A stretch of 64,000 nt of DNA. It comes from Liolophura sinensis (taxonomy: Eukaryota; Mollusca; Polyplacophora; Chitonida; Chitonidae). A program made the position numbers and the translations under genes. The stretch is from NCBI RefSeq assembly GCF_032854445.1, contig NC_088297.1, forward strand, positions 16,379,127-16,443,126, given 5' to 3'. The notes beneath the pieces are model-generated. The model worked only from the letters and a program-made list of their open reading frames with translations. It ran no database searches and was not told the origin of the DNA. Each line of letters begins with the position of its first letter. The first letter of the stretch is position 1. Positions 46,564-57,600 of this stretch are shown one piece after another.

Positions 46564-47193
46564 TTGACCCTTAAATATCTACAAGGGAAATTATGCAAGA
46601 CGCTCCTTCGTTGGTCTGGGAAGGCCTTGTCCACGCCGCCACAGCCGCCGCCACAGCCGCCGCCGTCACCACCACCATCACCACCGTCGTCGTCGAGTGA
46701 CATCGCCCGTCGGCTTGACAGCACCGTCCCGTGCGAGGAACTGACTTCCACCCCACTACCCATTACGGCGTTAACCCCCGAGCAGGACGCGTCCACAGGC
46801 CCAACTATCACTCCCCGGTTGAAGTTTACAGGATTTCCCAGTTCATCCCAACTCCACCGGCGTCACCGACCATCGCTCCCTAACAACACTTCGGTACCGA
46901 TCACCACACCCGTCTATTCTTTACCCAATACGGCGCGGCGCGGCAGCAGCCGCAGCAGCAGCAGCAGCGGGAGTAGCAGTCCGTCTACCTCGCCCTCCTC
47001 ACCTGAGGCGGCCAGCAGTCGCAGTAGCAGTCCCAGTAGCAGGCGGCCACCACCCCCGTACCCCGTCTCCCCGTACCCCGTGCCTATTACTGGTAAAGCC
47101 CTCATTGCGCTCAACCAAGTGATGGCATCGATCCTTCACGACACGACTCTCTCGCACGATGAGAAAATACAACGGTATCACCACACCCTGTAA
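46564..47193 (+). CDS. Polinton Pro/Ser-rich protein of unknown function
   Basis: 209 codons. A Pro tract (residues about 24-45), a low-complexity Ser/Arg/Pro region (about 120-165) and a C-terminal helix-like LIALNQVMASILHDTTLSHD followed by KIQRYHHTL. The C-terminal 'short helix + deKi-rY' pattern recalls a conserved Polinton protein with a KIxxYxxxL end (from memory). No catalytic residue seen. The frame is intact, unlike its neighbours; the low-complexity part could be chance. The start codon is uncertain (47 bp after a stop). Confidence 0.45.
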   Translation: MTLKYLQGKLCKTLLRWSGKALSTPPQPPPQPPPSPPPSPPSSSSDIARRLDSTVPCEELTSTPLPITALTPEQDASTGPTITPRLKFTGFPSSSQLHRRHRPSLPNNTSVPITTPVYSLPNTARRGSSRSSSSSGSSSPSTSPSSPEAASSRSSSPSSRRPPPPYPVSPYPVPITGKALIALNQVMASILHDTTLSHDEKIQRYHHTL

Positions 47194-47280
47194 CGGTACC
47201 GCACGTTTCAAGATCAATACGAAGCCGCGCAACAGCCAAGTCCGACAACAAACCTGCTCACCGCCTAACCTGTCGGTCGT

Positions 47281-47604
47281 TTGAGAGAAGGGGAGATTTT
47301 AGAGAACGTCCCCGTCGCTTTACGCCGAAAGGCTGCTCTGCTCTGGGGCCACACCGAACGATCACACCACGATCGCTGGCGCGATTGGGTGAGGGAAAAG
47401 ATGGACACACCAGCCGAGACGAAGAAATCCCCTACCACATCACGGTCTCTGCAAGCCCGTTCTCGCCCTTCGCCTCCCCCCCTCCTGCCAAAACCACGAC
47501 CACCAAAATCACTGCCACCACCACCACCACATCACTCCGATCCAAGGGACGACAACAGCGGCGACCCGGACTGCGTCCGTCTCCAGCCATCGTATCAGCG
47601 CTAA
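47281..47604 (+). pseudogene. Polinton small protein, partial
   Basis: Begins REGEILENVPVALRRKAALL, which resembles the 'SVPKxxxxKAxxLL' start of a helix region found downstream in the same conserved Polinton protein as 46564-47193. It then runs into a Pro/Lys-rich tail. Probably the second half of one gene split by a frameshift near 47195-47280. Confidence 0.4.
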
Positions 47605-47687
47605 AGTGGAGTCCGTATTAAATACCGGCGCCAGATGGAAAGACGGTCAGTCAGCCTGGAGGAAATCGCCTCACCAACATGTTTTAA

Positions 47688-48348
47688 GTGACGCTGCCCA
47701 GTAACAGCTCGCTCCACTACTTCCCCAGCAAAACCTTGAGGGATTTCACCACCCAACTGTCACAGCCCATGCATTTGACTGCTGACTGGGAATGTTGGTT
47801 GGTAGAAATACAGTACCCTAGGACATGGTTCAGCGTGCGGCAAGACGAAGTGTGGTATATTTTAGACTCCAAAGAGGACCCACACCTCGCTAAACATTAA
47901 CTAACATTGCCAGCAGGCTATTACCCTTCACCAAAAGACCTCGCCAAGGGCCTGATCGACTTGTTGACCCACATACAAATCCCTTTACTCAAGGCTCACG
48001 CCGGTGATTTGACGTTCGGTTTCGATGATGTGAAACCGAAACAACAGGGGCTCGGTTTCAGCCCGCGTCTGGAGCAGCTCATGAATCTTCCGCACGATTG
48101 GCTCACGGAGCCGGCGGATCTGCCGAGGATTTACATGCCACCAGACGCACACTGTGCGTGTACACGGACATTGTCGAACCGCGTGTGGTGGGAGACACGC
48201 TGGCGCCGCTGCTCCGGTGGAATTTGATATCAGGGACGACACGGGCCAACCCGTCGCATTTGAACGCAATAAAGTGGTGCTGACACTTCACTCGACAGCG
48301 GCGCGCATTACGTTTGCAATGCACGTCGTAGACAACCCCACCATGTGA
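47688..48348 (+). pseudogene. Polinton minor capsid (penton-like) protein
   Basis: Starts MTLPSNSSLHYFPSKTLRDF, a conserved Polinton opening, with WLVEIQYPRTWFSV. TAA at 47898-47900 interrupts one frame; it continues with GYYPSPKDLAKGL and LTFGFDDVKPKQQGLGFS. From about 48135 the reading moves through two other frames (VEPRVVGDTLAPLLR, then FERNKVVLTLHS). At least one stop and two shifts. By position and pattern it is the single jelly-roll minor capsid protein (family knowledge). Not functional. Confidence 0.65.
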
Positions 48349-48399
48349 CGATCCTACATTGATTATTAAACCAAGCAAGCCGGCGAAGGTGGGTTACCT

Positions 48400-49800
48400 G
48401 TGTTTCGGAGTGTGGTTGTACAGCGCGGTCACGGCTTGCTAGGCAGATTCATCAAAATGGCGCAGCCCTTGTTAAAGCTGGCTCTGAAAGCCTTGGGTAA
48501 AAGAGCGTTACTTGCCGGACTGAAAGTCATGGACGACGTGTGGGACGAGGCAGTGCCGGTGAGCCAGGCTTTGAAACGCCGCGCTCTGGAGGGGGGAAAC
48601 AAGTGGTCAAAGCCGGTCTATACGCCCAGCGAAGGGTGCTGGGCAAACGGAACGGGGTGGGAGGGATGTTTAAAAAACGGACGGTCCGACGCACCGCTCC
48701 CACTCGCCTTCACCGTGTTGTACGTGAAGGCGAAAATCCTCGACAGGGATGTAGAGGTTGTAGAGGACGACAAGAGTGTAGCTCCGACTAACCTGTGGCT
48801 GCATTCGCTGTGGCAACAGGTTGACGTGTCCCTGAAAGACAAACTCATCATCGCTTTCACCCGCACCGTGCCTACTTGGAGACGTTGTTGTCTTACGGCG
48901 CACAGGCCAAGAACACCCAACTGTCCCCCGCCTTGTGGTGTATGAACACCCCAGGGAAGTTTGACAGGACGGATGAGACCAACACAGGGTTTGACGAATG
49001 GCTTAAGATCACGGCCCAAAATCGGTCGGTTGACATGATGGGACACCTGCACTGCGACATGTTCCTGCAACAGCGTCACCTGCTGAACAACGTGAGCGTC
49101 TTCATCCGACTCAGCCCGTCCGAGGACGCGTTTGCCTTGATGTCCAGTGAAAAGGTTCCCGACTACAAGACCCGCTTGAAGGAGGTGTTGATCTTTGTGC
49201 GCAAAGCGAAAGTCACCAGCGGCGTTCAAATGGGTCATTTGAAAGCGTTGGCCAAAGCCCCAGCCAAGTACCCTATCAACCGCGTGCTGACCAAGTATTT
49301 CTCCGTACCCAAAGGCCACACCCAAATCAACGAACAAAACCTATTTCTGGGCAGCTTACCGTCACGTTTAGGGGTGGGATATGTGAGCAACACGGCTTTT
49401 GACGGGAACTACGCTAAAAACCCGTTCCATTTCAGCACTTGTACACAAACTTCAAATTCCTGACAAGGCCCTGACACCTGACTTTGAAACCGCGAATTTC
49501 GTCAGAACGTACAATAACCTCTTTACCAACATGGGAAAAGTGTTTCATGGCGAGGGGAATTCCACCCTTTGCACCACATTGGCCGAAGGCAACAGGCTGT
49601 TTTGTTTCGACTTGACCCCCACCTTCCACGAGGATCACCAAATGAACCTGGTGCAGAAAGGTGATTTGCGCCTGGAGATGCGGTTTGCCAAACCACTGCC
49701 GGAAACCATTAACGTGGTGTGCTACGCCGAATTCAAAAATATCATAGAAATAGACAAAAGCCAAAACGTGCTGTGTGAATTTACCAGTTCCAAAAAAAAA
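48400..49800 (+). pseudogene. Polinton small basic protein fused to major capsid protein remnant
   Basis: 48400-48600 encodes a basic helix-rich segment (MAQPLLKLALKALGKR) like a separate small Polinton protein. Within the same open frame follows the capsid protein, but its first section is missing: PVYTPSEGC jumps to LYVKAKI. Then PTNLWLHSLWQQVDVSL, a shift near 48870, LLSYGAQAKNTQLS, DMMGHLHCDMFLQQRHLLN, NLFLGSLPSRLGVGYV, and another shift near 49440 into the C-terminal CYAEFKNIIEIDKS. These blocks match the double jelly-roll major capsid protein of Polintons, often listed in databases as F54H12.2-like. Broken by a deletion and two shifts. Confidence 0.8.
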
Positions 49801-49819
49801 ACAAAAAAACAACTTGGAC

Positions 49820-50365
49820 ATGGTTCACTTGCGACGTGTGCTACAGGCAGACGTGTTTACCCGCGTTTTGCTGGGGGTAGTCTACGCTCGAGGCCACCTC
49901 CCTTACCAAGTGACCAACACACAATGGGTCCGCGTCATCAACACAGACACGTGCCTGCGCCAGGGATAACATTGGGTAGCCGTCTTCATAGACATGTGCC
50001 CAGACCCACCCCGTCTCTGGGGAGAATACTTTGATTCGTACGGACTCCCAGCCCTCCACACCGATATCACCACTTGGCTCAGCCGAAGGACACACCACTG
50101 GACGTGGAATGATTGGCAACTGCAGAGTGTGGACACGGCCGTGTGTGGACAATAGTGCGTGTTTTACTTAACCCAGCGGGCTGAAGGTCGTCCCATGGAC
50201 GCTATTGTGCATACGTTGGATACGTCGTGCACGACATACGATAACGACTTAATGGTATTTGATTGGGTAGACCGCCAGTTTGAGGTCCGTTTTTTATCAA
50301 TCCACCAACCAGTGGGCTGTAAAATAACGTTCTTTCCGTTTCCTGTTCGACATGTTATGAAATAA
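49820..50365 (+). pseudogene. Polinton adenain-like cysteine protease, two in-frame stops
   Basis: 182 codons in one frame from ATG 49820. TAA at 49967-49969 directly precedes HWVAVFID, which holds the catalytic His; EYFDSYG holds the acidic residue; and TAG at 50153-50155 lies directly before the Cys of the CGQ-x-C motif. Both stops are next to catalytic residues, so no active enzyme is made. Family role: capsid maturation. Ends 37 bp before the polymerase region on the other strand. Confidence 0.8.
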
Positions 50366-50401
50366 AAATGAATAAAGAGAAAATGACACTCGCATACAGT
50401 G

Positions 50402-53395
50402 GTGTTTTGACTTTTTTATTTTAACGTCCTTATCCACGCGCCTAGCGCTAACGCCTTTGCGGGAGAGCTTGTCTCTACTGTTCGACTCCCTGCCGTAGCA
50501 ATAGTATGTGTTTGAGCACAAACTGACGATAGCATCACCAGTCCACTCGACTTTGAAGAGCCCCGGCGTACGTTTATCAAAGTTGAACTGGTCTCGTCGA
50601 GGTAACCGTTTGTCCCGCTCCGCCTCGTATACCGCCCGCAGCTCAGATTTAACCAAGGACTCCCAGTCTGGGTCAGACCAAGCCATGTACGCGGAGTCCG
50701 TGTCCATCTCGTAGTACTGTCAGTCCGCCTTGTTTTTTTTTTTTTTGTTTTTTTTTTTGATTGGTGTTTTACGCCGTACTCAAGAATATTTCACTTATAC
50801 GACGGCGGCCAGCATTATGGTGGGTGGAAAGCGGGCAGAGCCCGGGGGAAACCCACGACCATCCGCAGGTTGCTGGCTGACCTTCTCACGTACGGCCGCC
50901 AGCATGAGCTGGACTTGAACTCACAGCGACCGCATTGGTGAGAGACTCCTGGGTCATTACGCTGCTCTAGCGCTTTAACCGACTGAGCCACGGAGGCCCC
51001 TCCGCCTTGTTAAAAAACGAGTCATGAAATCATAGTAAAACTCCAACATATGGAGTTTGGCATACTGGTACGCCATACATCCTATTTACAATGGTAGGTT
51101 GTAACGAATGGTCCTCTTGCTGCTCACCACTTCGAAGGTGTCGTCATCGATTTGGTCGACGGTACCGTACACTCTCCATTAACTTGCACGACTTCGTCCG
51201 GTCACCGATTTTCACATCCACATGCTGGTCTTGTTTTGTCACGGTTTTGCCATAGCCGGAATTTTCCAACAAATTCACCGTTTCCTCGATAAAAGCCTTG
51301 GCAGGGTCTGCGTCCCCCTCTCGCCGGGCTTGGGTGTCGGCGTTCGCGAATGATTGGAAGGCTCGCTCGGGCGTGTACTCCATCACTTGGTAAACGCGGG
51401 TCACTACCAACCCGTGAGCGTTACATCACTGGAGCAAGGGCGTTGCCAGCAGAATTTCCATACCGAACATACTCCCGATCAACATAATCCTTGAACCGGA
51501 CATGATGTAATTTACCTCCCCGAACTCCACCATGGTGGGGCCTACGTCCTCCTGGCTCACATCGATGTTTTTAAACATTGGTGGACATTCCGCAAAGTCC
51601 GCTTTGAGATGGCCCGGCACGTGGATGTCGCATTCGGCGAAGCCAAACAACTAGCCTTGGACGACAGCCTCCACCAGCTGAGCCTGCGTCTTGGGCTGTC
51701 GCTGTGACAGGGGTAAGCCGTATCGTTGCAGGAACACGCACAAGGCCGGGTTCGTTTTCTGCAGGTGAATTAACTCGCGCTCCCATATGGACACTAACTT
51801 GTATCCCTGGGAGTAGATGTAGGCCTCGTTCGTCTCCACTTCCCGGCGCAAGTCTTGAGGTGTCAACGTTCGCCGGTCGCTGTAGCGCAGCTCACCCTGG
51901 CGTGGGTGAGTCAGGTGACAGCCGTGGTAGTGGTAACAGCAACCGTGGAACTGGAAGACAGTGGGACGTCCGTCGATGTGGGCGAACCCGTCTACAAGGA
52001 GTTGCTGATCACCGACCCGCTTCTTTGTGTGGTTCAGCAGGTAGCGGATGGGTACCCCTAGCTGGTGCGACTGCCAGTCCAATCATTTTTTAGCCATTTC
52101 CGTGGCGGTGCCGGAGGGAACGAACTTCTCCCCGTCACGTCGCCATCGGATGGAGTGACCTGCCGGCATGGGTGGGGCAAGGCAGGCCAAGTACCATGCG
52201 TTTGCATCGCACCCAACGATCCGCTGACATAGCTTACCTCCCCGTATACGGGTCACGCCTTGTTCGTGGTACCGATGAAAGATGATGCTCGGCCCACCTG
52301 ACGATGTTTTTCTTTAGGTAGTCGTGCATGTCTTTGTGTTTCTCACCGATGAGCGTGAACACGGAGCGCAAATCTTGAAACAAGTAGCGGAGGGTGATCC
52401 CTGATATGCTAATACAGTTTTTGAAGACGTCGACGTGCATGGTTTGGTAGAACACCACCAACGCCGTTTCCTCCAGCCGAGCGAGGGAGTCTATGTAGCT
52501 GTAACAAAATTTCCCTTTGGTGACGCTTGCTTGATCAAGTTCAGGTCGTACTTACCCGAGTTGAAGCCGAGGACGGGGAGCTGGTTGATATAGGCGACGA
52601 ATTTGTCCCGCACCCGCCTAGTGTAAGACGGTTTGGTGTCGTTGGGATCGATGCGCTCGTCTAACTCGTCCAGGATGTAGGCATAACGGTCGGTGAGATG
52701 GGCGCTACTGGTCTCGCTGATGGTATTGAGGTAAGCCATCAACCGCCCGACGAGCGCTGGGGATCGCCGGAAGAGATGAAGCACACGGGCTTGTCGTAGT
52801 CAGGTACATTTGAGTTCACTCATTGGGATGTGTTGAGATGTCCATTCCATTGAGCCAGTCATCGCTTCGTCCACAGGGGCCAAGTAAGCTTCGAAGTTGT
52901 AACATGCTAGGTAAGGGAATGTACCTTCCTGGGTACTTCCCGCGAACTGCGTCGGTGCACGTTTGACCGTGCCGTCGTAATTCCCATAGCTTATTAAAGC
53001 TATTAGAACACACTTGACAGGTGAAAGACTGGACGTAAAGCCTCATGTCCTTGATGTAGCTGAAAGGCTGATTATGCAGGTTTAACCGCGTGGCGGGAGA
53101 AGTATAGCACTGTGCACTGCGAGGGATGAGTTGAGCCGAGTACGACTTGTCCATGGGGACGAGCTGGTACACTTGAATGTTTACGTTAAATAGGCTCTCC
53201 ACTGAGGCGCACTGAGAGGTACACCGCGGAAATACCTCGACTCTATCAGGACCGCCTCCATATACATGCGGTGGTAAGCTCGAGCCTGTTTGTCACAGCT
53301 TTTTGGGTTGACCTTGTCCAGCCACCAACGTGTGCAGCCCTCTGTTCCCCACCAGGTAAGGCCGCAAAATTACCCCGACTTACCGATGGGTTGAT
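50402..53395 (-). pseudogene. Polinton protein-primed DNA polymerase B
   Basis: Minus strand, several frames. Order: N-terminal RWWLDKVNPKSCDK (about 53330); FNVNIQVYQLVP; C2H2 zinc finger (CQVCSNSF...RRHGQTC, about 53000); exonuclease motif GFNSGKYDLNLIK (about 52530); endonuclease-like FQFHGCCYHYHGC (about 51950); LFGFAECDIHVPGHL; motif B ENSGYGKTV (about 51240); SINE insertion; motif C MDTDSAYMAW (50707-50678); then TPGLFKVEW. The C-terminal part after about 50440 is missing. Frame changes at about 53200, 52800, 52480, 52090 and 51420. Dead, but all recognisable blocks lie in order. Confidence 0.85.
50735..51000 (-). repeat. SINE-A, full-length reference copy, inside polymerase gene
   Basis: Minus strand. 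Head at 51000 starts GGGGCCTCCGTGGCTCAGTC (A box region), B box GTGAGTTCAAGTCC, body to CCGTCGTATAAGTG, and an A-tail (T-runs at 50735-50758 on plus). Exact 11-bp target duplication TCCGCCTTGTT at 50724-50734 and 51001-51011. Its tRNA-like head is a SINE promoter, not a tRNA gene. Confidence 0.95.
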
Positions 53396-53431
53396 GGGGT
53401 AGTTTGTGCACAAAAAAACAGCACATTTTGT

Positions 53432-53629
53432 ATCGGGAGCTGCTCTCGAGCGACATCAGTTTTGGCGCGAAATGGAGCTTACCCATGGGTCGGTTTTGGC
53501 GCGAAATGACGCTGACGACACGCGTATGCGCGTAGTGGAGTGCGGACTCAACAACACACCTCCACCACCGCACTCCACCTCCGCACTCCACCTCCGCAAA
53601 GAGACAAGTTTGCATCTTTCTCTACTACT
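53432..53629 (-). repeat. Polinton right terminal inverted repeat
   Basis: Inverse of 44983-45230. It contains a short extra tandem repeat of CCTCCGCACTCCA near 53566-53597 that the left end lacks. Confidence 0.85.
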
Positions 53630-53635
53630 TGCCGC

Positions 53636-53800
53636 GTTCCTGTTTATGAAGTATTCTTATACGTTTCTGTATATATGTAGCATTGTTTTATACATTCCTG
53701 TTCATGCCGCTTTGTTTTATACGTTCCTCTATATATGCCCAACTGTTTTATACGTTCCTTTATATATGTTTATGGTTTTGTACCTTCTAGCATATATGAC
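53636..53800. repeat. AT-rich minisatellite, right of Polinton
   Basis: Same units and orientation as 44188-44982 (TTTTATACGTTCCTCTATAT), here about five copies. It marks the other half of the target array. Confidence 0.85.
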
Positions 53801-54150
53801 CGGTTCCGATAGCTCAGTTGGCAGAGTGTACGCTTAGGGCGCGGTAGAAAAACCCTGGGTCGGGTTACACCTAAGACCTTAAAAGATTTAGTTTCCTCAT
53901 TTGGCGTTCAGCGATCAGAGGATAGTGTTAATGACTGGTTGATCTGTATCAGTATAATGGTTCGGGTGGAGCGGCTTACTTGCCTCCGGTAAGTGAAGCA
54001 GAACTAGATAAAAGAGCGATGGAAATCTATCCTGCAACAAAGAGGTATATTACACGTACATGTACTCAAAGGACTCCTTTGTCGCCATATGACTGAAAAA
54101 TTGTTAAGTACAACGTTAAACCCTATACACTCGCTCACTCAGTATTCTCA
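53795..54150 (+). repeat. SINE-B, full-length, plus strand
   Basis: Head GACCGGTTCCGATAGCTCAG (A box) with B-box-like GGGTCGGGTTACACC, body with ACCTAAGACCTTAAAAG and GGTAAGTGAAGCAG, and an end with CATATGACTGAAAAATTG and ACGTTAAACCC. A 5'-truncated relative lies at 63035-63320 in the same position relative to the second UGT copy. Confidence 0.85.
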
Positions 54151-54399
54151 AAATCGCCGTTGTTGTCTTGTTTAATGTGAGTTTAGTGAAACCACTCCAC
54201 ACTCCAATTTCTTTATAAGAGATTAAATGCTGTCCTGCATGTCTGATTCTTAAAGCCCATTTTGCATCCGAATGATCAATGTGACCGTCTTGCATGACCC
54301 ACTGAAATAAGCATTCATGAATATTCACATGGATTACCACACATGGAGTGTAAAAATGAAGAGAAATGTTACACAAATATATGCAAATACTTTACTGCA

Positions 54400-54561
54400 C
54401 GTACGTGGGAAGGTCTCCCAGCAACCTGTGGATGGTCGTGAATTTCCCCTGGGTTCTACCTAGTTTCCTCCCACTATAATGCTGGCCGCCGTCTTATAAG
54501 TGAAATATTCATGAGTACGGGGTAAAACACCAATGAAATAAAATAAATAAATAATTATCTG
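54400..54561 (+). repeat. 5'-truncated SINE-A upstream of UGT
   Basis: Sense orientation, from CGTACGTGGGAAGG to the tail AAATAAAATAAATAAATAA. Flanked by ACTGCA at 54394-54399 and 54562-54567. The duplicated region near 63575 shows the empty site (CACTGCAGTTGG), so it inserted here after, or was not part of, the UGT duplication. Confidence 0.85.
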
Positions 54562-54595
54562 ACTGCAAGTGGAAATAGCACCGTTCTCTAGTCAG

Positions 54596-54604
54596 CATAT
54601 ATAG
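54596..54604 (+). promoter_or_regulatory. TATA-like box of UGT
   Basis: CATATATAG about 95 bp before the ATG, within a stretch conserved in the second UGT copy (CATATATAGCTCTTGAT at 63606-63622). Confidence 0.5.
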
Positions 54605-54696
54605 CTCTTGATAAATCAGCTAGGTTTGAACACTTCGTTCATCGAGTTCTGAAACAACCGATCTTTTCCTCGATACTTTAGTATAGTCAGTCTAAA

Positions 54697-57600
54697 ATGA
54701 GGAAAGCGTCTATTATCACATACCGGCTAACTGGGATTATTTCCGCTTTACTACTATCAGGTGGCATGACCAGATGCAATGTGGTAATATTTCCTCACAT
54801 CGGCAGCCATTTCCATCTGGCTTCCATATTAGCAGACACGCTCTATGATCGCGGTCACAGCGTTACAGTTGTGGCCCCAAACTTCTGCTTCTCTGGTCGC
54901 AGTTACCGTTACAACATTGTTCCGTACACCGTTTTGGAACATGAACTGGAGATGAGCACGAGGTATTTTAATGACTACTTCAAAGAACGCAGATCTAGAT
55001 TCATACCCACTGGTATGCCAGGCATAGTGCGAGCTCTCTCCCTTGGACTATTTAAACATTCGGACGTCATCCTGAAATCGTTAAGGCATTTTCAATTCCA
55101 AGTCGCAATCGTCGATTCTACGATGCCCGACGCATTAGTATTGGTGGCAAAGTTAAACCTACCTCACATCATGCTCTCCGTCAGTCGTTTTGACGTACAT
55201 CTAGCTAGACTCAGCGATGCTAGCTTGCCTTTGTCTTATGTACCTGTCGGGAGACAACATAACGGTTTCACACATGAGATGACCTTCATGCAACGCGCCA
55301 CAAATTTCTGGTTATACTATTACCAAAGTATTATCACGTCGTTTCCTTTTTCTGCGCAATTAAAACTATCCACGAAGTATTCATATCGTGGAAGATATAA
55401 ATACTATTCAATGGGCCATGTCCTTATCTACAAGATTCCCAGTCGACATGTCAGCAATCTCCTGGGTTCACGCAAATTTGGACGAGACAAGATGGAGGTT
55501 CTCGTCCAATAACCCATGTGGAATCAGTCCTCTGTTACGGTTCCACTTCCGCTTTTCGGGAAAACGTAATTTTAGGCAGGCATGAGTTTTAATGATGCTA
55601 GTTTGAAATTCTTGTCAAAACTACACAGTGTGTCAGGAAGTAAAGAGGCTGCGAGTGACTTCTCTTTAGCATTTCTACCCACCCTCCCAACTGCTTGCTG
55701 AGGAAGGTCCAGATATTTATGACTGCTTTCTCACAGACTTGGTTTCTCCAACCTTGAGTATATATGACATAAAACCCGAGACAAATAAATCACAGGCTGG
55801 AAAAGGTATTCACCAGTGCTTCTTATCCGCGAAATGTTTGGGGTTGAGTTACAGCACTAAACGTTGACATTGTCACTTATGGAGAACTAATAGGGGTCGG
55901 AGGGTATGCGCGATTTTTACTATTGTTGGCAGATTGAATGAACATCTTGTCATTGGCAACTACCATAAAATCCCTTCGTTAGGGCGCGTTAGTTTGCAAC
56001 ACACATATCCATACATTTATTGCGTCTATAAACCTGTGTGCCTATAAACTCTGAAGAATCCTGAAATGTCGATTGGGCTGATGGAGAAATAACACTCTTA
56101 TCTAAATGTCACTTGTTTAACCGGTTTACGGGTAATTATCATAATTGACATTTCTGCATAATGACAGTTATACCCATTTAACGTTATCATGTATGCATGC
56201 TAAGTAGTTTTATGCGATGATAATTTTAATCTCCCAGCGTAGTTTCGAAATGTCATGAAATGTGCGTCCTGTGCGTTAATGGTTTACTGCTCTACGCCAT
56301 TATAGTATCTCACGTGATAAAAATGCTGGACCAAGTAACTGTTAAGCAGCAATTTTCTTTACAGCTAAAAAAGTGAAATTAACTTGCAAGTGGTTGTTTG
56401 TTATGTTGAGGCATGTTCGGAATGTTAGGCATGTTAGATGTATTTGAATGGCCACCAAGTTAAGCATCGCGTGACTATTCTCAATGACGCAAAATTGCCC
56501 CCTGTGTGGAAAGTACGTCTGCCAGATATAGATAATATTCTATATTGCTTCAGAGGCCAGATAAATCAACAGCCGTAGAACTAAACCAGGGAGAGGACGG
56601 AGACGGCACCCTTTGCGCGCGAAGTATATGCAGTATAGTGTGCGTACCTGTAGGTCACTCGTGGAAGTGTGCGTCAGTGACTTGCCGAACGGCGATGCTT
56701 TGCTCTGGGAACTTTATTTTTCTATAGATTTACTTCCAGAGTTCTCTCAATCCTCATGTGAACCGAAATGTGAAAATTTCTTGAGGATGGCGTTTAACAC
56801 GTATCAGGCAAATAAATGTTCGATGTAAAAACCGGGAAAAGTTAATGAAATGGATATGTAAATAAATACAGATTATTTATGTTATACAGGATTTGGAAGA
56901 GTTTATTGCTGAGTCTGGGGATGATGGGATTATTCTCTTTAGTTTGTCTACTATTCTGCCATTGTCTGAGACCGACATGGCTCAAATATTCCTCGAACCG
57001 TTCTCGACTTTGAAACAAAGAGTTATCTGGCGAGGGGAGACAATCCAAGGCTCTTCGGACAACATCATGTTCTCAAAGTGGATACCACAGAACGACGTTC
57101 TGGGTATGGAATTGATTGTGAATTTAGTAGGTATTGTTTTTAAGTAATTGTGATTTAGATAGGCGTAGCCGCAGCTTATCTTTGCGTCTGTCACCAAAGA
57201 ATAGCAAACTATGAGACTGATAGAATCTTTACCTTACCTGTCCAGGGCCAGAATACGGTTATTTTAAATTATGACTGTACCGCATCGTGAAGACGTCCCT
57301 TTGTCATGTGACGTAGTTGTTTTCTTGGCAGAGTAGGGTAAACCACTGTTCGCTGGGAACCGACTTATACCTGTAGCGAGAAGACATATTCTGCCACACT
57401 TTGCAAGTACTATCTAATTTCTTTTCAATCGGGGCTAGGGGTGTATGAACATAGCGCAGTTTTAATACAATGTCTGAGTTTGTATGTAAACAGTTACAGT
57501 AAAGGCGTGACTGGGATACATTTCTACTTTCTTTTACTTCATAGCGTGATATTTGCAGTATACTGCTATGGGATTTAATGATCTTTAAGCATGAAGCGTA

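Larger units (their letters stand above)
44983..53629. mobile_element. Decayed Polinton/Maverick element
   Basis: 8,647 bp. Starts AGTAGAAGG and ends CTACTACT, with long inverted terminal repeats (about 44983-45230 and 53432-53629). Candidate 6-bp target duplication TGCCGT / TGCCGC (44977-44982, 53630-53635; one mismatch). Gene order: integrase, structural genes and protease on plus, protein-primed DNA polymerase B on minus. No FtsK/HerA-type packaging ATPase was found, and known Polintons are usually about 15-20 kb, so part has been lost. Every gene carries stops or frameshifts. A SINE sits in the polymerase. Confidence 0.9.

Noticed and set aside
46554-47232. Gly/Val-rich and Leu-rich minus frames opposite the Pro/Ser-rich Polinton gene
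   Set aside because: Low-complexity complement of CCG/AGC repeats; the Polinton gene on plus explains the region better.
50900-51000. tRNA gene on minus strand
   Set aside because: Head of SINE-A with poly-A tail and an 11-bp target duplication, not a stand-alone tRNA.
45022-53574. Polinton ends at AGTGCGG...CCGCACT
   Set aside because: Inverted similarity continues about 40-55 bp further out on both sides to AGTAG...CTACT, and only those outer ends have a matching 6-bp duplication.
53795-53880. tRNA gene
   Set aside because: A and B boxes are present, but the acceptor stem does not pair and the sequence continues into a conserved SINE body. It is the head of SINE-B.
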